A stretch of 7,155 bases of DNA, from contig JAILDS010000008.1 in assembly GCA_024689165.1 (NCBI GenBank), positions 1-7,155 on the forward strand, in the 5' to 3' direction. Every line of letters begins with the position of its first letter. Within the stretch, counting starts at the first letter, position 1. The DNA comes from Clostridia bacterium (GTDB lineage Bacteria > Bacillota > Clostridia > Oscillospirales > Acutalibacteraceae). Below the pieces are notes generated by a model. It had not been told where the DNA came from and did no database searches. It saw only the letters and a program-made list of their open reading frames with translations. Of this stretch, positions 1 to 5,630 are shown in pieces. The position numbers and the translations under genes are program-made.

Positions 1-11
1 GGTGGACAAAA

Positions 12-60
12 AACTCCCTCCGCCGCGCTGACGCGCGCCACCTCCCTCAGGGAGGGAGGC
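12..60 (+). repeat. REP-like palindromic unit, copy A
   Basis: This unit begins with ACTCCCTC (13-20). A GC stem follows (GCGC 25-28 with GCGC 33-36), then a hairpin with a 6-bp stem (CCTCCC 41-46 with GGGAGG 50-55, loop TCA). The unit ends at GGGAGGC just before a TTTAAA centre. It has the same order of parts as the unit at 64-112, which lies in the opposite orientation. I infer a dispersed intergenic repeat of REP type. No open frame or transposase accompanies it. Confidence 0.6.
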
Positions 61-63
61 TTT

Positions 64-112
64 AAAGGCTCCCTCTCCGAGGGAGCTGTCGCGAAGCGAC
101 TGAGGGAGTTGT
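64..112 (-). repeat. REP-like palindromic unit, copy B, inverted relative to copy A
   Basis: On the plus strand this unit has a perfect 8-bp hairpin (GCTCCCTC 68-75, loop TCC, GAGGGAGC 79-86). A second hairpin follows directly (GTCGC 88-92, loop GAA, GCGAC 96-100), and then GAGGGAG (102-108). Read on the minus strand it gives ACTCCCTC, a GC hairpin, AGCTCCCTC and GAGGGAGCC, the same layout as copy A. From memory, units of this kind are common between genes in gut Clostridia; no search was possible. The two copies could pair into one long cruciform or RNA hairpin covering about 12-112. Confidence 0.65.
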
Positions 113-113
113 T

Positions 114-149
114 CCAAGTATGAAGTATGAAGTATGAAGGATGAAGTGA
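114..149 (+). repeat. 36-bp heptad repeat, left arm of a perfect inverted pair
   Basis: Three perfect 7-bp units AAGTATG (116-136) are followed by AAGGATG (137-143) and a decaying AAGTGA. Every one of the 36 bases is complementary to 426-461 in reverse order; the match stops at 113/462 and at 150/425. The unit lies directly beside REP-like copy B. No obvious direct duplication flanks the pair, so it is not a clear transposon end. Confidence 0.85.
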
Positions 150-173
150 GGGCGCTGCGCGCGGCATTTTAAA

Positions 174-190
174 CCGACGCTGCGCGTCGG
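174..190. repeat. Perfect 7-bp stem hairpin
   Basis: CCGACGC (174-180), loop TGC, GCGTCGG (184-190). On the minus strand the stem is followed by TTTAAAAT, so it could act as a weak terminator for transcripts leaving the minus-strand operon. The T run is too short for a confident call. Confidence 0.5.
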
Positions 191-191
191 G

Positions 192-209
192 GCGGCACTG
201 AGGTGCCGC
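192..209. repeat. Perfect 7-bp stem hairpin
   Basis: GCGGCAC (192-198), loop TGAG, GTGCCGC (203-209). It stands one base after the preceding hairpin, so the two would form a tandem pair of stem-loops in a transcript of either strand. Confidence 0.5.
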
Positions 210-334
210 GCTACCGAAAAAAATCGACAACGCGTCGTTTTGAACTTTGACCGGCGGGCTTCCCCCGCGCCCCAGGTGCCCCCCCCGGGCCACTCCTACA
301 AAATCGCGCCGCTGGCGCCCCTGAATAACACTTA

Positions 335-359
335 TCCCGCGGAGGGGAACTCCGCGGGA
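335..359 (-). terminator. Possible terminator or 3' stabilising hairpin of the minus-strand operon
   Basis: TCCCGCGGAG (335-344), loop GGGAA, CTCCGCGGGA (350-359) form a perfect 10-bp GC-rich stem about 95 bases past the cyclase stop codon. On the minus strand the stem is followed by TAAGTGTTATTCAGG, which is T-rich at first but is not a true T run. It could be a weak intrinsic terminator, an RNA stabiliser, or simply part of the repeat mosaic. Confidence 0.35.
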
Positions 360-390
360 CATCGGGTAGTTATGCTCACCCATATACAAA

Positions 391-411
391 GCTATCGGCT
401 ATCTGCTATCT
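391..411 (+). repeat. Second 7-bp tandem repeat (GCTATCK, three units)
   Basis: GCTATCG, GCTATCT and GCTATCT stand head to tail, followed in the same register by degraded units GCTTCAG and GCTGAAA up to 425. The word differs from the AAGTATG heptad but has the same 7-bp period and lies right beside its right arm. Confidence 0.75.
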
Positions 412-425
412 GCTTCAGGCTGAAA

Positions 426-461
426 TCACTTCATCCTTCATACTTCATACTTCATACTTGG
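426..461 (-). repeat. 36-bp heptad repeat, right arm of the perfect inverted pair
   Basis: On the plus strand it reads as CTTCATC (429-435) and three CTTCATA units (436-456) ending in CTTGG. It is the exact reverse complement of 114-149. The arm overlaps the 3' end of the cyclase gene: the stop codon TGA (452-454 on the minus strand), the last Val codon and most of the Gln codon lie inside it. The repeat therefore sets where that protein ends. Confidence 0.85.
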
Positions 462-1063
462 CTTCCGCCGTGCCAGAACAGCGGGCCGCTGATGAGAAGG
501 GCGCGGACGGGGGACGCCTCGACTTTGTCGATCTTGAGCGGCTGAGCCATGAGGAAATATCTGCCGTCCCTGACCTTCGAAAGGTCGAGCCCTTCAAGTA
601 TAGGTATATCGTGAGACAAAAACGCCTTATGAGGCCCTTGCTGGTCGGAGCTGTCGCCTATAGACTGGCTGTCCGTCCCGACGAGCCTCACTCCCCTCGC
701 GGCGAGCGCGTGCGCCCCGTCAGCTGTAAAAAACGCCTTGCCTCCGCCGCGGACGAGCAGCCTCTCGCAGCCGTAGGGAAAGACGTCGTCTATCTTCGCG
801 CCGAAGATCTCTCCCTCCGGGAAGGTGACGACGTCGCACGGGCCTATAAAAGCGTCGAGCGGCATGGAGATGAGCTTGTCGCCGCTTTCGAAAAAGTGAA
901 GAGGCGCGTCCACGTGCGTCGCGTTGTGGGCGCAGGCTGTGATCACCGAGATATTGCTCAGCGCCCCCTCGGATATCTTTGAAAACGGCCTGACCTCAGG
1001 CCCCGGGTCGCCCGGGTATACGGACGCGCCGAGAAGCTCCCTCGAAATGTCGATTATCTGCAC
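452..1063 (-). CDS. Cyclase-family metal-dependent hydrolase, KynB-like
   Basis: This 203-residue cytosolic protein belongs to the cyclase (PF04199) family, whose best-known member, KynB, hydrolyses N-formylkynurenine with divalent metal. The sequence shows the family metal motif HNATHVDAPLH at 46-56 (His46, His50, Asp52, His56). Later come His145 and Glu157 in HKAFLSHDIPILEGLDLS, and the near C-terminal ASPVRALL. Length fits the family (about 200-220). The start is GTG, whose G is the last base of the upstream permease stop (TAGTG), so translation is probably coupled. A GGAAGG-like site lies about 12 bases upstream. No other tryptophan-degradation gene is near, so the true substrate is open and I give no symbol. 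The last residues after PVRALLI look like a tail; Gln-Val-stop comes from the inverted heptad repeat at 426-461. Family assignment is firm, substrate is not. Confidence 0.9.
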   Translation of the reverse strand: MQIIDISRELLGASVYPGDPGPEVRPFSKISEGALSNISVITACAHNATHVDAPLHFFESGDKLISMPLDAFIGPCDVVTFPEGEIFGAKIDDVFPYGCERLLVRGGGKAFFTADGAHALAARGVRLVGTDSQSIGDSSDQQGPHKAFLSHDIPILEGLDLSKVRDGRYFLMAQPLKIDKVEASPVRALLISGPLFWHGGSQV

Positions 1064-1887
1064 TACTTGATATTCACCTTCCTGTCCACAAGGTCGGTCG
1101 TGATGATGAACAGCACTATCGCGGCGATGATCTGGACGTAGGTCTCCGTGAGGCGCATTGCGCCGCCGCCGTATTCCTTGACTATCTCGGCAACGGCGTC
1201 GGAGAAGGTAAAGCCGAGGCCGCTGTCCTGGATGGTGAAGTAAAGCTCGGCAAGCTTCGAAAGTCCCTTGCCGATGATCCTGACGATATAGTAAGTGCCG
1301 AAGAAGTAGAGCACCTGCCCCACGCCGCCGAGCTTATGGAAGGGCCTGACGTAGCCCATCGTTATCGCGAAGAAAATAAAGATAACGAGCGACGCCATAT
1401 TGATGAGCCCTTTGAAGCCGACGGCGATGATCATGCCGGTGAGTATCTTCTGCGACGGAACGAACTCCATGGTCTCGAGCATCATCATTATCATGTCGTA
1501 CATATCGGAGCCGCTCGAGTCGGACAGGTAATTGTAGACGCAGAAGAACGCGATATAGAGCATCAGGTAGCTGATCAGCACCCATACGGTCGACACGAAC
1601 CACTTTGAAAAGATCAGCGAAGAGCTTTTGACCGGCAGGGCGTGCGTCAGATAGCCCCTGTCGCCGTACATCGTTTTCGAAAAGTTGCGGATGACCGAAA
1701 TGAACGTCACGAGCACCGCGACGGCGCAGACGATGAGAAGCAGCACGGACGAGACGATCTTCCCCTGCCCGAAATCGAACACGAGGAACGCCACCATAGT
1801 CAGCGCGACTATGCCTGCGATCAGATAGACGATACCTACGTCGGAAGCCCCGGACTTGAAATCATGCTTAATCAACTTCCCAAGCAT
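1063..1887 (-). CDS. ABC-2 type transporter permease
   Basis: This is a 274-residue integral membrane protein. About six hydrophobic segments are visible, near residues 17-38, 45-68, 98-120, 149-178, 186-203 and 249-266. Between the second and third is YGDRGYLTHALPVKSSSLIFSKW (74-96, key residues Gly75, Gly78, Tyr79, Pro85), a pattern I know from permeases paired with YtrB-like ATPases. It begins MLGKLIKHDFKS, a typical start for this family. I chose ATG 1887 over the in-frame ATG at 1917 because a complete AAGGAGG stands nine bases before it. The start lies inside the end of the ATPase gene (20-bp overlap) and the stop shares one base with the cyclase start. It should form the membrane half of a complex with the ATPase; the substrate cannot be read from the sequence. 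No extracytoplasmic domain is seen. Confidence 0.9.
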   Translation of the reverse strand: MLGKLIKHDFKSGASDVGIVYLIAGIVALTMVAFLVFDFGQGKIVSSVLLLIVCAVAVLVTFISVIRNFSKTMYGDRGYLTHALPVKSSSLIFSKWFVSTVWVLISYLMLYIAFFCVYNYLSDSSGSDMYDMIMMMLETMEFVPSQKILTGMIIAVGFKGLINMASLVIFIFFAITMGYVRPFHKLGGVGQVLYFFGTYYIVRIIGKGLSKLAELYFTIQDSGLGFTFSDAVAEIVKEYGGGAMRLTETYVQIIAAIVLFIITTDLVDRKVNIK

Positions 1888-2920
1888 TGCCGATAACCTC
1901 CTTAAAAACGTCTTCAACGGTTTTGCCCATCTCGTGTATCTTCGCTATACCGGTATTGACGAGCACCGAGCCGTGGCCGAGGACCATGACGTGGTCGAAG
2001 CTGTGCTCAAGGTCGTTCACCAGATGGGTGGACAGCATGAGCGTCGAGTTCTCGGCGTAATTCTGCATGATAATGTCGAGGATGACGCTCCGAGCGGCGG
2101 GGTCGACGCCGCCCAGCGGCTCGTCGAGCAGGTAAAACTTCGCCTTGCGGCTCATGATGAGCAGCAGCTGGACCTTTTCCTGCATGCCCTTGGACATCGT
2201 CTTTATCTTCTGCAGCCTGTCGAGCCCGAAACGGTCGGCGAAGTCGAGCGCCTTGGCACGGTCGAAATCCATGAAGAAGTCGTCGAAATAATCGATGGCG
2301 TCGACGGTCCTCCACTTGTCGCCGAGGTAAGTCCGCTCGGAAAGGTACGCCGTGTTGGCCTTCGTGCCGATGCCGATGCGCTTGCCGTCGATGAGCACGC
2401 TGCCCTGATAGTCGTGTATGATGCCGGCAAGGATCTTGATGAGCGTCGTCTTGCCGCAGCCGTTCGGCCCCAGAAGGCCTATTATCTTGCCCTTGGGCAG
2501 GTCGAACGAAATGTCGTCGAGCACAAGATGGCGGTCGTAATACTTGGTAAGGTTTCTCACCTTGACGACGCTGCCGGCAGACTCGGCGTCCTTGTCCGGG
2601 TGGGGATAATCGACGCGTACGCGCGCAAAGCTCTCATAGGCTTTATCGGACGAGGGCGCGCGGTAAGACTGTTCGACCGGCTCGCTTCCCGTGCCCGCGA
2701 GAATGGCGGAAACGTCGAGCTCGCCGTCGGCGTTGACGAGTTCGATCCCGCGCATATCGGCGAAATCCTCATCCGCGTTTTTCCCGGAAGCCCCTAAAGC
2801 ATCCGCGGAACCGACGGCCGGGGCGCCGGAAGGCGCGGCGGGCATGAAATCACTGAGATCGACGTCGGAGGGTATATCATTCGCCGGAGCGGGAACGTCC
2901 TTTTTCTTCTTTTTAGACAT
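1868..2920 (-). CDS. ABC transporter ATP-binding protein, YtrB-like, with long N-terminal extension
   Basis: This 350-residue protein supplies the ATPase for the adjoining permease. The nucleotide-binding domain covers about 118-330. It has Walker A GPNGCGKTT (151-159), a signature SKGMQ (243-247) in place of LSGGQ, Walker B YLLDEP (263-268) with catalytic Glu267, D-loop GGVDP, and H-loop His299. At the Q-loop position I see Glu195 in YLSERTYL. The SKGMQEK form and the DFFMDFD segment are, as I recall, usual in the YtrB subgroup. Residues 1-117 are extra: a lysine run after the start (SKKKKKD), then a low-complexity stretch rich in Ala, Pro, Ser, Asp and Glu, probably disordered. Typical members are about 230-300 residues long. 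The start ATG has AAGGA seven bases upstream. The hydrolase gene ends 16 bp before it and the permease overlaps its end. Confidence 0.93.
   Translation of the reverse strand: MSKKKKKDVPAPANDIPSDVDLSDFMPAAPSGAPAVGSADALGASGKNADEDFADMRGIELVNADGELDVSAILAGTGSEPVEQSYRAPSSDKAYESFARVRVDYPHPDKDAESAGSVVKVRNLTKYYDRHLVLDDISFDLPKGKIIGLLGPNGCGKTTLIKILAGIIHDYQGSVLIDGKRIGIGTKANTAYLSERTYLGDKWRTVDAIDYFDDFFMDFDRAKALDFADRFGLDRLQKIKTMSKGMQEKVQLLLIMSRKAKFYLLDEPLGGVDPAARSVILDIIMQNYAENSTLMLSTHLVNDLEHSFDHVMVLGHGSVLVNTGIAKIHEMGKTVEDVFKEVIGNAWEVD
1897..1903 (-). promoter_or_regulatory. Ribosome binding site AAGGAGG that fixes the permease start
   Basis: On the minus strand AAGGAGG stands nine bases before ATG 1887. 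It lies inside the last codons of the ATPase gene. The longer in-frame start at 1917 has no comparable site, so the shorter permease is preferred. Confidence 0.85.
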
Positions 2921-2936
2921 ACTCTGTTCCTTTTTC

Positions 2937-4190
2937 TTAATTGAATTGCGGCAGCTCGGGGTCCGAGAGCACCGAGGTGAAGTCCGGGTCGCTGATAGCT
3001 TTTGTGATAACGTCGAGCGCCTTGGTCTGTTTTGCTATGCCCTCGTGGTCGACGCCTTTGAAGAACCACGTCGAGTCGGGGAAAAGCCCGGCGGAGGGGT
3101 CGACCCCCGCGCTGCCGGCGCCGGTCTTACCTACGACCGCGCCGAGGGAGGCGGAAGCGGCGGAAACTATGCCGTCCGACGAAACGCCGTGGGAGGCTGC
3201 GAGGCTCACAAGGTCGAGGTCGTAACCAAGCAGGACAAATACTTTCACGCCGAACTCTTCGGTCTGGCGCCTGTACAGTCCCGCAAGATCGTCCCTGGCA
3301 CTGTTGAAACGGTCGGTCTGCTCTTTCAGAGCCGGGTTTTTGATGTACTTGTCGGCAAGCGAGGCATATTTCCCGGGCGTGACCGCGCCCCAGAGCGAGC
3401 CGCAGCTGCCGCCGAGATTCTTCCTGAAAACGTCGATCACGGAATAAGCGATGTCCTCGATCGCCCTGTCGGGGATCTTGGCAAGGTATTTTTCGGCAGA
3501 GGAGGCCGCGTCCTTGCCAAGCATGCCGCTGAGCATGCCCGGTATGGCGGACAGGTCTATATTGCCCGCCATAAGGTCGTCGGCAAGGACAGTGCCCATA
3601 GAGGCCGAGACCACGTTGATTATCCTGTCCAGCCCGCCTTTGGCGCCGTAAGCGTCGAGATACGCGTCAAGGATGACGCCGCCGAGGCTGACAGCTATAA
3701 AGCTGACCTTTTCGGAGCCGTTCTCTGCCTTGACCTTTGAAACGAAGGCGTCGAGCTTTTCGGCGGTGACGTAGGGCATATCAAAGGAGTTGTAGGAGAA
3801 GAAATAGAGCTTTTCCTCCCCTATCGCTTCGGCGAGCTTCTGCAGCGGGACCATCTTGTACACGTACCGCTTCTGGTCAGCGTCGCATTCGGAAAGCCTC
3901 GGGAACTCGACGGCCTTCAGGTTGTGCCGCATGGAGCCGTCGGGATTGACGGCGATCGGGTCGAGTATTTCGGCAGCGATCGAACAGAGCTTATCGCGAA
4001 GATCGGCGTGCTTTTTGAACATCACGAGCTTCAGGAACGGCCCGGAAAGCTCTCCGACGTAGCTTTTAAGGTTGACCCCTACGGGCCAGACGCGGCGAAG
4101 AGACCTTCCGGAGCTGTCGCACTCATCAACGCGGGACTGACCTATCCCGGGAATGACTATCACAGGCGATGCGCCCGAAAAAACAGCCAT
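2937..4190 (-). CDS. Lipase-like alpha/beta hydrolase (LCAT/PGAP1-type fold)
   Basis: This is a 417-residue protein with no signal peptide or membrane segment, so it is probably cytosolic. The first strand and oxyanion loop are visible as PVIVIPGIGQS (9-19). The nucleophile elbow is IAVSLGG (165-171) with Ser168, an AxSxG form as in Bacillus lipases. A likely acid is Asp339 in SSDGIVSAASASLG, resembling the DGxVP-S motif of lipases, and His382 in VDHEG can complete the triad. The long stretch 200-320 may be a lid or cap. The natural ester or acyl substrate is unknown. I chose ATG 4190, which follows GGGGGTG and lies about 24 bases from the predicted transcription start. A TTG at 4202 would add four residues. 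It is the first gene of the minus-strand operon and precedes the ATPase by 16 bp. Fold and triad are well supported; the function is not. Confidence 0.8.
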   Translation of the reverse strand: MAVFSGASPVIVIPGIGQSRVDECDSSGRSLRRVWPVGVNLKSYVGELSGPFLKLVMFKKHADLRDKLCSIAAEILDPIAVNPDGSMRHNLKAVEFPRLSECDADQKRYVYKMVPLQKLAEAIGEEKLYFFSYNSFDMPYVTAEKLDAFVSKVKAENGSEKVSFIAVSLGGVILDAYLDAYGAKGGLDRIINVVSASMGTVLADDLMAGNIDLSAIPGMLSGMLGKDAASSAEKYLAKIPDRAIEDIAYSVIDVFRKNLGGSCGSLWGAVTPGKYASLADKYIKNPALKEQTDRFNSARDDLAGLYRRQTEEFGVKVFVLLGYDLDLVSLAASHGVSSDGIVSAASASLGAVVGKTGAGSAGVDPSAGLFPDSTWFFKGVDHEGIAKQTKALDVITKAISDPDFTSVLSDPELPQFN

Positions 4191-4220
4191 ATGCACCCCC
4201 AAAAATAAAAATTCAAGAAA

Positions 4221-4249
4221 ATATTACCACAACATATAATCAATTACAA
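4221..4249 (-). promoter_or_regulatory. Predicted sigma-A promoter of the minus-strand operon
   Basis: On the minus strand there is TTGTAA (-35, plus coordinates 4244-4249), a 17-bp spacer, and TAATAT (-10, 4221-4226) preceded by TGG, an extended -10. Transcription should begin near 4214, giving a leader of about 24 bases to ATG 4190. The region is strongly AT-rich against a GC-rich background. Confidence 0.7.
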
Positions 4250-4289
4250 CAGAAAACTTGAGCTAAACAAAATTTTACGGCGCAACGTA

Positions 4290-4318
4290 TTGAACTGACC
4301 GCCCGCGGGTGTTAAAAT
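4290..4318 (+). promoter_or_regulatory. Predicted sigma-A promoter of the hflX operon
   Basis: TTGAAC (-35, 4290-4295), a 17-bp spacer and TAAAAT (-10, 4313-4318) with TGT directly before it, an extended -10. Transcription should begin near 4325, leaving a leader of about 20 bases. GGAG at 4337-4340 lies five bases before the hflX ATG. The promoter is back to back with that of the minus-strand operon, with about 40 bp between the two -35 boxes. Confidence 0.75.
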
Positions 4319-4345
4319 ACAGCCAACTAACTGTTTGGAGAATTT

Positions 4346-5614
4346 ATGCAGCTTGAGGAACTCAACCCCGATTACGAGCGAGTGCTGCTCCTGGGGATCG
4401 ACACCGGGGAATTCGACGCGGAATACTCTCTGACCGAGCTTACCCGGCTCTGCGAGACCGCCGGCGGCAAAGTCTACGCAACGGTATTGCAGAAGCTCCC
4501 CGCGCCTGACAGGTTCTCCTTCGTCGGCTCCGGCAAGCTGCTTGAGACCGCCGAGCTGTGCGAAAGGACCGGTATAGACCTCATCATCTGCGACGGCGAG
4601 CTTTCGCCAGCGCAGATAAGGAACCTCGAGGACGCGACAAACACCCGCGTGATCGACCGCACCACGCTGATCCTTGACATATTCGCGATGCGCGCCTCTA
4701 CCGCAGAAGGAAGACTTCAGGTCGAGCTCGCGCAGCTCAGATATTCTCTTCCGAGGCTGACAGGCAAAGGCAGGGCCCTGTCACGTCTCGGCGGCGGCAT
4801 AGGCACGCGGGGCCCCGGTGAGAGCAAGCTGGAAACCGACAGGCGGCATATAAGACGCCGAATGGAAAAGCTGTCAGAGCGTCTCGAATCGGTTTCCGAA
4901 AGGCGGGGCATGCTGTCGCGCAGGCGCAGGAAGAACGGCGCCGTGCTCGTAACACTCTGCGGCTATACCAATGCCGGAAAATCCACCCTTATGAACGCCC
5001 TTACAGACGCCGGGGTCCTGAGCGAGGACAAGCTCTTCGCGACTCTCGACCCGACGTCACGTGCGCTCCTTTTGCCCGACGGCAGGACCGTTATCCTTAT
5101 CGACACGGTCGGCTTCATCTCTCGCCTCCCCCACGAGCTTGTCAAGGCGTTCTCATCGACGCTTGAGGTCATACTCGACAGCGACCTCGTCATTAACGTA
5201 TGCGACAATTCATCGCCCTTGTGCGAACAGGAGCTCGAACAGAGCGAAAAGGTGCTCGAAGAGCTCGGGGCGTCCGACATACCCGTCCTGACGGTCTACA
5301 ACAAATGCGACCTGTCGCCCAACGTTTACGCTTTCCCGATGAGGAAGAACAGCGTCAGGATATCCGCCCTCACGGGCGAAGGGCTTGACGGGATGCTTGA
5401 AAAGATATGTTCTCTTATCCCGGACAGGCGAAAGGAATACTCCTTCATCTTCCCGCCTGACAAGGCGGACCTCGGCTACAAAACAAGGAACGCCGGTTTC
5501 GTCACCGAAGAAAAATGGACCGGGAACGGTTATCTGCTAAGGGTCAAAGCCCTTCCAGAAAACGTGGACGGGATCGTCAGAGAATACATAACAGACACAG
5601 ACAATATCAACTGA
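4346..5614 (+). CDS. hflX: GTPase HflX
   Basis: HflX is a cytosolic GTPase that binds the 50S subunit and splits or rescues stalled 70S ribosomes, mainly under stress. This 422-residue protein has the full family layout. An N-terminal HflX domain covers about 1-190 and includes the glycine-rich GGGIGTRGPGESKLETD (149-165) and an arginine-rich coiled stretch to about 195. The G domain has G1 GYTNAGKST (206-214), G2 in FATLDPT (231-237), G3 DTVGF (253-257), G4 NKCD (319-322) and G5 SAL (340-342). A short C-terminal domain follows to 422. No key residue is missing and the length is normal for Bacillota. The ATG follows GGAG at a five-base distance and a good extended -10 promoter. It is the first gene of a plus-strand operon; the deacetylase begins 16 bp after its stop. 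Confidence is high. Confidence 0.97.
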   Translation: MQLEELNPDYERVLLLGIDTGEFDAEYSLTELTRLCETAGGKVYATVLQKLPAPDRFSFVGSGKLLETAELCERTGIDLIICDGELSPAQIRNLEDATNTRVIDRTTLILDIFAMRASTAEGRLQVELAQLRYSLPRLTGKGRALSRLGGGIGTRGPGESKLETDRRHIRRRMEKLSERLESVSERRGMLSRRRRKNGAVLVTLCGYTNAGKSTLMNALTDAGVLSEDKLFATLDPTSRALLLPDGRTVILIDTVGFISRLPHELVKAFSSTLEVILDSDLVINVCDNSSPLCEQELEQSEKVLEELGASDIPVLTVYNKCDLSPNVYAFPMRKNSVRISALTGEGLDGMLEKICSLIPDRRKEYSFIFPPDKADLGYKTRNAGFVTEEKWTGNGYLLRVKALPENVDGIVREYITDTDNIN

Positions 5615-5630
5615 AAAGGAGACGAAGACA

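Larger units (their letters stand above)
150..425. other. Non-coding, hairpin-rich spacer between the inverted heptad arms
   Basis: I see no credible gene in these 276 bases. They hold GC hairpins at 174-190, 192-209 and 335-359, a weaker one at 306-318 (GCGCC/GGCGC), a run of eight C at 279-286, and a 7-bp tandem repeat at 391-411. A short frame runs through part of this block on the plus strand from 240. It is rich in Pro, Arg and Ala, lacks a ribosome binding site and continues into the antisense of the cyclase gene, so I leave it out. The block lies downstream of the minus-strand operon and may serve as its 3' region. Confidence 0.6.

Noticed and set aside
221..241. Intrinsic terminator (CGAC/GTCG stem followed by TTTT)
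   Set aside because: The stem is only four pairs with a bulged extension, and no plus-strand gene ends just upstream inside the window.
114..461. CRISPR array or classical MITE
   Set aside because: The heptads have no regular spacers, so this is not CRISPR. For a MITE, no target-site duplication is visible outside the arms (the bases before 114 and after 461 differ).
240..545. Plus-strand open frame of 101 codons across the repeat block
   Set aside because: It has no ribosome binding site, a Pro/Arg/Ser-rich product without family features, and it runs through hairpins, a heptad repeat and the antisense of the cyclase gene.
1888..1917. Longer permease start at ATG 1917 (ten extra residues)
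   Set aside because: A complete AAGGAGG stands nine bases before ATG 1887, and the product from there begins like other ABC-2 permeases. The longer start has no such site.
1856..2797. Long plus-strand frame of 313 codons opposite the ABC ATPase
   Set aside because: The minus-strand frame has all ABC ATPase motifs, while this product is a Val/Glu/His/Arg-rich antisense shadow typical of GC-rich coding DNA and lacks a ribosome binding site.
2691..3740. Plus-strand frame of 349 codons opposite the ATPase start and the hydrolase
   Set aside because: It spans an intergenic gap between two well-supported minus-strand genes and shows no recognisable domain.
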